Under the pieces are notes generated by a model. It did not search any database and had not been told where the DNA came from. It worked only from the letters and a program-made list of their open reading frames with translations. Below, piece by piece: positions 58,245-63,393 of a stretch of DNA of 63,393 bases. The stretch comes from an uncultured Porphyromonadaceae bacterium. GTDB lineage: Bacteria; Bacteroidota; Bacteroidia; Bacteroidales; Muribaculaceae. The translations under genes were made by a program, and so were the position numbers. How positions within the stretch are numbered: position 1 is the first letter of the stretch; the number at the start of each line of letters is the position of its first letter. The stretch spans positions 1 to 63,393 of the forward strand of contig UQLL01000013.1 of NCBI GenBank assembly GCA_900541835.1. The letters are read 5' to 3'.

Positions 58245-58838
58245 ATGAAAACAGATATAGTACTGGCAGGTGTAGGCGGCCAGGGCATCCTCTCCATCGC
58301 CACCATCCTGGGCGCAGCAGCCCTGCGCGAGAACCTGTACATCAAGCAGGCCGAGGTTCACGGCATGAGCCAGCGCGGCGGCGACGTCCAGTCGAACCTG
58401 CGCCTTAGCTCCAGGCCTATCGCCTCCGACCTCATCCCCCTGGGGAGCGCCGACCTCATCGTCAGCCTCGAGCCCATGGAGGCCCTCCGCTACATGCCCT
58501 GGCTGGCCAAGGACGGCTGGATCGTGACCTCCACCCTCCCCTTCGTCAACATCGGCAACTACCCGGAGATGGAGGAAGTAACCGCCGAGCTCGAGCGCCA
58601 TCCCAACCTCGTAGCCTTCGACATGGACGAGGTGGCCAAGGAGGTTGCCACCCAGCGCTGCTCCAACATGGTGCTGCTGGGCGCCGCCGCCCCCTTCATC
58701 GATCTCGAGGCCGAGAAGATCGAGGAGGGCATCCGCAGCGTCTTCGGCGCCAAGGGCGACAAGATAGTGGACATGAACATCACCGCGTTCCGCGCCGGCC
58801 TCAAGCTGACCCGCGAACTACTCGAAAAGCGCAAGTAA
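58245..58838 (+). CDS. iorB: Indolepyruvate ferredoxin oxidoreductase, beta subunit
   Basis: The 197-residue protein is the gamma-type domain of 2-oxoacid oxidoreductases, with LAGVGGQGILSIATILG at the N-terminus and a central EVHGMSQRGGDVQSNLR. It forms the CoA-dependent enzyme with IorA. It begins 34 bases after iorA and ends 3 bases before the aminotransferase gene. The length is normal for IorB. Confidence 0.92.
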   Translation: MKTDIVLAGVGGQGILSIATILGAAALRENLYIKQAEVHGMSQRGGDVQSNLRLSSRPIASDLIPLGSADLIVSLEPMEALRYMPWLAKDGWIVTSTLPFVNIGNYPEMEEVTAELERHPNLVAFDMDEVAKEVATQRCSNMVLLGAAAPFIDLEAEKIEEGIRSVFGAKGDKIVDMNITAFRAGLKLTRELLEKRK

Positions 58839-58841
58839 GCC

Positions 58842-60152
58842 ATGTTCCCGATTACCCCCCAACAGCTCGACGACGCCATCCGCGCCTGCGGCGTAGGCCT
58901 TCTGACCGAGGCCACCATCCGCCAGATGTGTTCCGTGGCCGCCCAGGCCGAGGGCATCGCCGGAGAAAAGATGGTGCACCTGGAGATCGGCAACCCCGGT
59001 CTTCCAGCCTCCCAGGTGGGCGTGGAAGCCGAGAAAGCGGCCCTTGACGCCGGCGTGGCCAACCAGTATCCCAACATCGGCGGCATCCCCGAGCTCAAGA
59101 AGGCCGGAGAGCGCTTCATAAAGGCCTTCCTGGGCGTGGACGTCCCCGCCGAGGGCATCATCCCCACCGTAGGCTCCATGCAGGGCAGCTTCACGCTCAT
59201 GCTCCTGCTCGGCCAGCGCGATCCCAAGAAGGACACCATGCTGTTCCTCAACCCCGGCTTCCCCGCACAGCCCACCCAGGCATACATCCTCGGCCTGAAA
59301 CAGGCGTCGTTCGACATCTACGACTACCGCGGCGCCAAACTCGAGGCCAAGCTCGAGGAGATGATGGCCGGCGGCAACATCACCGCCATGGTCTACTCCA
59401 GCCCCAACAACCCGGCCTGGACCAACCTCACCGACGAGGAGCTGCAGATCATAGCCCGTGTCAGCAAGAAGCACGACGTAATCGTGATGGAGGACCTGGC
59501 CTACATGGGCATGGACTTCCGCCACGACTACTCGCACCCCGGCCAGGCGCCCTACGTGCCCACCGTGGCACGCTACTGCGACAACTACATCCTGCTCCTT
59601 TCCGGCTCCAAGATCTTCAGCTACGCCGGACAGCGCATCGCTATGGTGTGCATGAGCCCGGCGGTGGCCAACCGCGAGTTCCCGGCGCTGACGGACTTCT
59701 ACCATATGCCCACCTTCCTCAAGGCATACATCTTCGGCGTGCTCTACGCCGCCTCATCGGGCACCAGCCACTCGGCGCAGTGCGCCCTGGCCGCCATGCT
59801 CGACGCCGCTGCCGACGGCAAGCTCGACTTCGTGGGCGACAGCCGCGAATATGGCCGCAGAGGAGAGAGGACCAAGAAAATATTCACCGACAACGGCTTC
59901 GAGATCGTCTACGCCAAAGACGGCAAGGAGCCCATCGGCGACGGCTTCTTCTTCACCGCCGGCTACCCAGGCATGGACTCCGAGACGGTGCAGCGCGAGC
60001 TCCTGCGCCACGGCGTGAGCGCCATCTCGCTGCCCGGCACCGGCTCCAGGCAGCACGGCATACGTGTCTGCGTGTCCATGATCTCCGACGACAAGGCCTT
60101 CGACGACCTCGACCGACGCCTGAAAGCCTTCAACGCCGAACACCACAAATAA
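58842..60152 (+). CDS. PLP-dependent aminotransferase, class I/II
   Basis: The 436-residue fold-type I aminotransferase has the PLP lysine Lys257 in LSGSKIFSYAGQR and the upstream YSSPNNPAWTNLT and EDLAYMGMDFR segments. It probably makes the 2-oxoacid for IorAB from an aromatic or branched amino acid. Substrate is inferred from context, since the family is broad. It lies 3 bases after iorB, so the three genes are clearly co-transcribed. Confidence 0.85.
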   Translation: MFPITPQQLDDAIRACGVGLLTEATIRQMCSVAAQAEGIAGEKMVHLEIGNPGLPASQVGVEAEKAALDAGVANQYPNIGGIPELKKAGERFIKAFLGVDVPAEGIIPTVGSMQGSFTLMLLLGQRDPKKDTMLFLNPGFPAQPTQAYILGLKQASFDIYDYRGAKLEAKLEEMMAGGNITAMVYSSPNNPAWTNLTDEELQIIARVSKKHDVIVMEDLAYMGMDFRHDYSHPGQAPYVPTVARYCDNYILLLSGSKIFSYAGQRIAMVCMSPAVANREFPALTDFYHMPTFLKAYIFGVLYAASSGTSHSAQCALAAMLDAAADGKLDFVGDSREYGRRGERTKKIFTDNGFEIVYAKDGKEPIGDGFFFTAGYPGMDSETVQRELLRHGVSAISLPGTGSRQHGIRVCVSMISDDKAFDDLDRRLKAFNAEHHK

Positions 60153-60156
60153 CCGC

Positions 60157-60178
60157 TCCGCGCTGAAGCGGGTGCATA
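60157..60178 (+). repeat. Intergenic hairpin repeat, copy 8
   Basis: TCCGCGCTGAAGCGGGTGCA lies in the 38-base gap before the CoA-transferase gene. Confidence 0.55.
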
Positions 60179-60190
60179 CATTCACAAGAA

Positions 60191-61495
60191 ATGAGTAACG
60201 ACATCAAATTCGTGTCGCCGGCCGAGGCCGTGAAGCTGATAGAGAGCGGCGACCACGTCTACATACAGGGCTCGACATCCATCCCGGAGGTGCTGTGCCA
60301 GGCACTTGCCGACCGCGGCCCGGAGTTGCGCGACGTCACACTCTACTCGGCCTTCGCCGTAGCCAAGGGCCCGGCCCCCTACTGCAAGCCGGAGTACAAG
60401 GACACCTTCCTGGTCAACAGCTTCTTCGTCGCCAACTCCGTGCGCAAGTGGATCGCCGACGGCTACGGCGTCACCACCCCCCGCTTCCTGGGCGAGGTGC
60501 CTGAGCTCTTCCGCGACGGCACATGCCGCGTCGACGTGGCACTGATCAACTGCTCCGAGCCTGACGAGGAGGGTTACGTCTCCTTCGGCGTCTCGGCCGA
60601 CCTGGCCACGAGCGCCGTGGAGTGCGCCGACCGCGTCATAGCGCAGGTCAACAAGTACATGCCCTACAGCTATGGCGACGCCCGCATCCACGTCTCTCAG
60701 CTGGCGGCTGCCGTGCGCGGCGACGAACCCCTGGTGGAGGTGCCCACCGCTACCCCGACCGAGGCCGAGATTAAGATAGGCAACTACATCGCCGAACGCA
60801 TCCCCGACGGCGCCACCTTGCAGATAGGCGTAGGCGGCATACCCAACGCCGTCATCCGCGCCCTCCGGGGCCACAAGCACCTCGGCCTCCACACCGAGGC
60901 CATGACCGACGGCGTGCTGCCCCTGCTCGAGAGCGGAATCATCGACAACAGCCAGAAGGCAGTGATGCCAGGCGTGTCGGTGGCCTCCCTGGCCCTCGGC
61001 TCCAAGCGTCTCTACGACTTCATGAACTACAACCGCGACATCATCATCAAGGACGTCGCCTGGACCAACAACCCGTTCGTGATAGCGCAGAACCCGAAGG
61101 TGATGAGCATCAACTCGTGCCTGGAGATAGACCTAACCGGCCAGGTGTGCGCCGACAGCATCGGCACGCGCATCTTCTCGGGCATCGGCGGCCAGCACGA
61201 CTTTGTCTACGGCTCCTCGCGCAGCGAGGGAGGCCTGAGCTTCCTGGCCATGCTCTCCACCACCAACAAGGGGCTGAACAAGATCAAGCCCGTGCTGACG
61301 GAGGGTGCGGGAGTCGTAACGACCCGCTTCCAGACCAACTACATCGTAACCGAGAACGGCATTGCCGACCTACGCGGCCGCTCGCTGCCGGAGCGTGCCA
61401 AGCTGATGATCGGCCTGGCGGCTCCCGAGTTCCGCGAGGAGCTGGAGCGTGCCGCTGCCGACCGCTTCGGCTACTCCTTCCTCCGCCTGAAATAA
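60191..61495 (+). CDS. Acetyl-CoA hydrolase/transferase family CoA-transferase
   Basis: The 434-residue protein belongs to the family of 4-hydroxybutyrate/butyryl-CoA:acetate CoA-transferases, with the glycine-rich LQIGVGGIPNAVIRAL in the middle and a C-terminal IFSGIGGQHDFVYGSSRSEGG-type segment. It would release the free acid from an acyl-CoA and pass CoA to acetate or another acid. By context the donor is aryl-acetyl-CoA or a branched acyl-CoA from IorAB. A role with butyryl-CoA from the lysine pathway is also possible. A terminator follows. Confidence 0.85.
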   Translation: MSNDIKFVSPAEAVKLIESGDHVYIQGSTSIPEVLCQALADRGPELRDVTLYSAFAVAKGPAPYCKPEYKDTFLVNSFFVANSVRKWIADGYGVTTPRFLGEVPELFRDGTCRVDVALINCSEPDEEGYVSFGVSADLATSAVECADRVIAQVNKYMPYSYGDARIHVSQLAAAVRGDEPLVEVPTATPTEAEIKIGNYIAERIPDGATLQIGVGGIPNAVIRALRGHKHLGLHTEAMTDGVLPLLESGIIDNSQKAVMPGVSVASLALGSKRLYDFMNYNRDIIIKDVAWTNNPFVIAQNPKVMSINSCLEIDLTGQVCADSIGTRIFSGIGGQHDFVYGSSRSEGGLSFLAMLSTTNKGLNKIKPVLTEGAGVVTTRFQTNYIVTENGIADLRGRSLPERAKLMIGLAAPEFREELERAAADRFGYSFLRLK

Positions 61496-61514
61496 CCCAA
61501 CCCTACACAGCAGA

Positions 61515-61547
61515 CGCCGCGACACACTCTGCCGCGGCGCCTTTTTT
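61515..61547 (+). terminator. Terminator of the ior operon
   Basis: A 7-bp CGCCGCG stem (61515-61521 with 61533-61539), 11-base loop, then CC and six T residues. Confidence 0.7.
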
Positions 61548-61636
61548 ATCCTGAATGGAATAAGCATGGCAACGGTCGGCAAGCAACTTGTCGAGCAACA
61601 CAATTCGCGTCAGTGCGTTCTTATTCGTCGGCATAA

Positions 61637-62311
61637 TTATATTGTTGCTTTGCGAGTAATAAAATCAAATATTCCTACTCGCTTATTGCCATGTTCGTCA
61701 ATGGACTCTATCGTTGTTGAATGACGATTCCTTTTATAAAAATTCCATATCCTTGAGTATATAATAGGCAGAATAATATTACCTCTTACATCAATTATAC
61801 CATACTTTTTGCTTTCACCATCGTAATGGTGGACACGGGATAAGCCGCTGTCAAAGCAATCTACCCACTGATAAGTCCCCTTAGGGACAATTACCTCACC
61901 ATCGACATTGATGACTTCATATTGTCCATCCATGTGTTGGAGAGTCAACACCTTTTTGTCATCAGAAATCCCAATGCTCTTATAGTTTGTGTCAAGAATT
62001 ACTTTGCCATTGCAATCCAATAGCCCCCATTTGGTTCTGAGATATGTGCTTGGCTCTTTTGTCGACCTGCTAAATCCATATGTGTAGTGAAGGCCGACAC
62101 GTATGAGATCGGAATCTCTATAACAGGAATCCAGGATTCGGTCATACTGAGGCCCTACAACCACTTCTCCGCCTCTATTCATCAAGCCGTAATGCTGATA
62201 ATAGAAAAATGGTATAAGTAGACGTGTATCTTTCTTAACGTCGTATTCTTTAAGGTCAACTAAAATACGTACATTTGAGTCTTCCAGCCTATCGAGTTCC
62301 TTTATGTTCAT
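61637..62311 (-). CDS. WG-repeat protein
   Basis: The roughly 224-residue protein consists of WG-type beta repeats: YGLMNRGGEVVVGPQYD, WGLLDCNGKVILDTNY and YGIIDVRGNIILPIIYSRI. Such repeats are found in many proteins of unknown function, often linked to islands. No signal peptide is present in the chosen form. The frame is open to a TTG at 62356 directly after an in-frame stop; ATG 62311 is the more probable start. Codon use is AT-biased, unlike the core genes. A consensus promoter and two leader hairpins lie upstream. Confidence 0.75.
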   Translation of the reverse strand: MNIKELDRLEDSNVRILVDLKEYDVKKDTRLLIPFFYYQHYGLMNRGGEVVVGPQYDRILDSCYRDSDLIRVGLHYTYGFSRSTKEPSTYLRTKWGLLDCNGKVILDTNYKSIGISDDKKVLTLQHMDGQYEVINVDGEVIVPKGTYQWVDCFDSGLSRVHHYDGESKKYGIIDVRGNIILPIIYSRIWNFYKRNRHSTTIESIDEHGNKRVGIFDFITRKATI

Positions 62312-62367
62312 TTTAATGTAGTACTCCCCGTTTTTCGACAGGGGGGTAAACTTCAATTAATTTCAGA

Positions 62368-62432
62368 ACAAAGAGATAAGCGGCGGAGGCCGTCACCTCC
62401 TCTTTGTCCCGACCTTGACAAGTCAAGGCTTT
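62368..62432 (-). promoter_or_regulatory. Two hairpins in the WG-gene leader
   Basis: Stem 62368-62374/62401-62407 encloses GGAGG/CCTCC (62385-62389 with 62396-62400). A second perfect 7-bp stem CCTTGAC/GTCAAGG follows at about 62413-62428 with a 2-base loop. Both lie between the promoter and the start codon. Confidence 0.5.
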
Positions 62433-62447
62433 TGTTTTTGTCCACCG

Positions 62448-62479
62448 CAAAATTAGTTCTTTTTCATTGCCGTCCAAAT
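62448..62479 (-). promoter_or_regulatory. Promoter of the WG-repeat gene
   Basis: On the minus strand, TTTG (62476-62479), 20 bp, TAATTTTG (62448-62455). The same consensus as in the core genes shows the island gene is adapted to the host phylum. Confidence 0.65.
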
Positions 62480-62527
62480 TTTTATGCGATTAATCCAATA
62501 GGCGGAACATCCCTATTAAAAACAAAT

Positions 62528-63393
62528 TTACGAATTATTCCTATTACTTAGCTGTGTTTGCTCTGAAGATTTTGCACCATTAATTTGATTAAATAGCGGT
62601 TTTAGAATTTCGTTATATTCTGAATTGCCAAAGTTGATTACGACAAGGTTTTCTCTTGCACGTGTTATTCCTGTATAAAGCAGTTCATTAAATTCTTCTT
62701 TAGATGTGCTATTCTCAATTATGAGAAATATAGCTTGACTTTCCCACCCTTTAAAAGAATGTATAGTGGAAACTTTAACCATTCCACAGTTCATCCAAAA
62801 GTTCATTTTCTTGTTTCTGCGAATAAACTCATAATCGGCATTTCTAACTAATATTCGGAATGTTGCAAGTGTGTCTTCATAATGTTTAAGCCATGCAATA
62901 AATGCATCTTTGCGTATCTTGCATTTATTGCAGGTTTCGTTCATTATGTCACTGAGGCGTTCAGGATATTTCTCATAAATCTCCGAATTAGCTAACAGTA
63001 GAGCAATATAAGATTTGATTTGGGCTTTTTGCCAATCATTAAGCGATTGGGCTTGCGGAAAGTGCCTTTTGGCAAGATGTTTAAAGATGTTATTAAACCA
63101 TGGATTATCTGACTCTATAATGAAATTTAATTGATTACGATACATGATTTCAGGAGTTTCAAACATTGTTTTTGTTTTTTCTCTTGAAAGTAATCTGTAA
63201 TAATGGTCAAACTCTCGTAATAGCGGAGTAGTATAACCCAATATTGTTATATCATTAGGAGAAACGTCATTAATCCGATTTATAATATTTTCGTGAACTA
63301 TTATATATAGCGTAGAGACAATTTGAGCATTTGAAAGGTATAGGAAACTTCTATAAATTAAACATTTGCATATCAGAGAAATAATTCGTATCT
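62528..63393 (-). CDS. UvrD-like superfamily 1 helicase, C-terminal part (cut by window edge)
   Basis: The frame is open from the stop at 62528 to the window end, so the N-terminus lies outside. The visible 288 or so residues end with superfamily 1 helicase motifs: VSTIHSFKGWESQAIFLI (motif V type, with the His-Ser-Phe-Lys-Gly core) and ELLYTGITRARENLVVI (motif VI, arginine finger). Further upstream, beyond the apparent TTG start at 63241, the reading continues with SPNDITILGYTT, which fits this fold. The Walker A half must be beyond the edge. It may be a defence or mobile-island helicase; that is inference. The sequence is AT-rich. Confidence 0.78.
   Translation of the reverse strand, partial: IRIISLICKCLIYRSFLYLSNAQIVSTLYIIVHENIINRINDVSPNDITILGYTTPLLREFDHYYRLLSREKTKTMFETPEIMYRNQLNFIIESDNPWFNNIFKHLAKRHFPQAQSLNDWQKAQIKSYIALLLANSEIYEKYPERLSDIMNETCNKCKIRKDAFIAWLKHYEDTLATFRILVRNADYEFIRRNKKMNFWMNCGMVKVSTIHSFKGWESQAIFLIIENSTSKEEFNELLYTGITRARENLVVINFGNSEYNEILKPLFNQINGAKSSEQTQLSNRNNS

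Larger units (their letters stand above)
61560..63393. other. Low-G+C segment, probable edge of an acquired island
   Basis: Base composition changes abruptly just after the ior terminator: the last 1.8 kb is AT-rich in coding and non-coding parts and uses AT-ending codons, unlike everything before it. No tRNA, integrase or direct repeat marks the boundary within the window. The right edge is beyond the window. Confidence 0.75.

Noticed and set aside
61548..61636. Attachment site at the island boundary
   Set aside because: No direct repeat partner, tRNA end or integrase is visible in the window.

Overview
The window is chromosomal DNA from a G+C-rich member of the Bacteroidales. Many intergenic gaps carry the Bacteroidetes-type promoter (TTTG or TTG, about 20 bp, then TAnnTTTG). 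The gene content is typical of the order: a rpmB-rpmG-DUF4295 operon, an HU/SPOR membrane protein, FolB-ThrS-InfC-RpmI-RplT in a row, and a separate formimidoyltransferase and cyclodeaminase. A gut Muribaculaceae-like lineage is plausible, but the family cannot be fixed from this sequence.

Layout. 1-433: non-coding, with a candidate structured RNA and the rplT terminator. 434-4854 (minus): rpiB, folB, thrS, infC, rpmI, rplT. 5049-9000 (plus): gyrA and a TPR protein. 9086-13953 (minus): ROK sugar kinase, Crp-type regulator, GNAT acetyltransferase, tRNA-Leu, tRNA-Gly, an AraC regulator broken by one amber codon, and an RNase D-like nuclease. 14131-24989 (plus): purH, the mreBCD-mrdA-rodA cell-shape cluster, a small unknown gene, an acyltransferase, a nitrilase-family amidase and radA. 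24993-25397 (minus): a thioredoxin lipoprotein. 25482-31314 (plus): DAHP synthase/chorismate mutase, a large TPR protein, purA and a DUF1015 protein.

31589-44552 (plus) is a 13-gene lysine-fermentation operon. KamA makes beta-lysine and KamDE makes 3,5-diaminohexanoate, with KamB and KamC as the reactivase pair. Kdd oxidises the diamine, Kce cleaves the product with acetyl-CoA, and Kal removes ammonia to give crotonyl-CoA. Bcd-EtfAB reduces this to butyryl-CoA, and AtoDA exchanges CoA with acetoacetate to release butyrate. A thiolase and a lysine transporter are not in the window. 44879-51305 is a complete histidine-to-glutamate operon (hutU, ftcD, hutI, fchA, hutH), followed by a nitroreductase-like gene. 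52190-56295 (minus) holds an HU/SPOR membrane protein, dsbD and the L28-L33-DUF4295 operon. 56570-61495 (plus) is an oxidative 2-oxoacid cassette (iorA, iorB, aminotransferase, CoA-transferase). Together, 31.5-61.5 kb is mostly amino-acid catabolism.

At about 61.56 kb the sequence becomes abruptly AT-rich. A WG-repeat protein and a UvrD-like helicase cut by the window edge look like the start of an acquired island.

Non-coding structure worth attention: a family of eight short hairpin repeats found only in intergenic gaps, four unrelated near-perfect inverted repeats inside operons, a structured RNA candidate downstream of rplT, and hairpin leaders on the kam and rpmB mRNAs. No CRISPR array, insertion sequence, rRNA or phage structural gene was seen.
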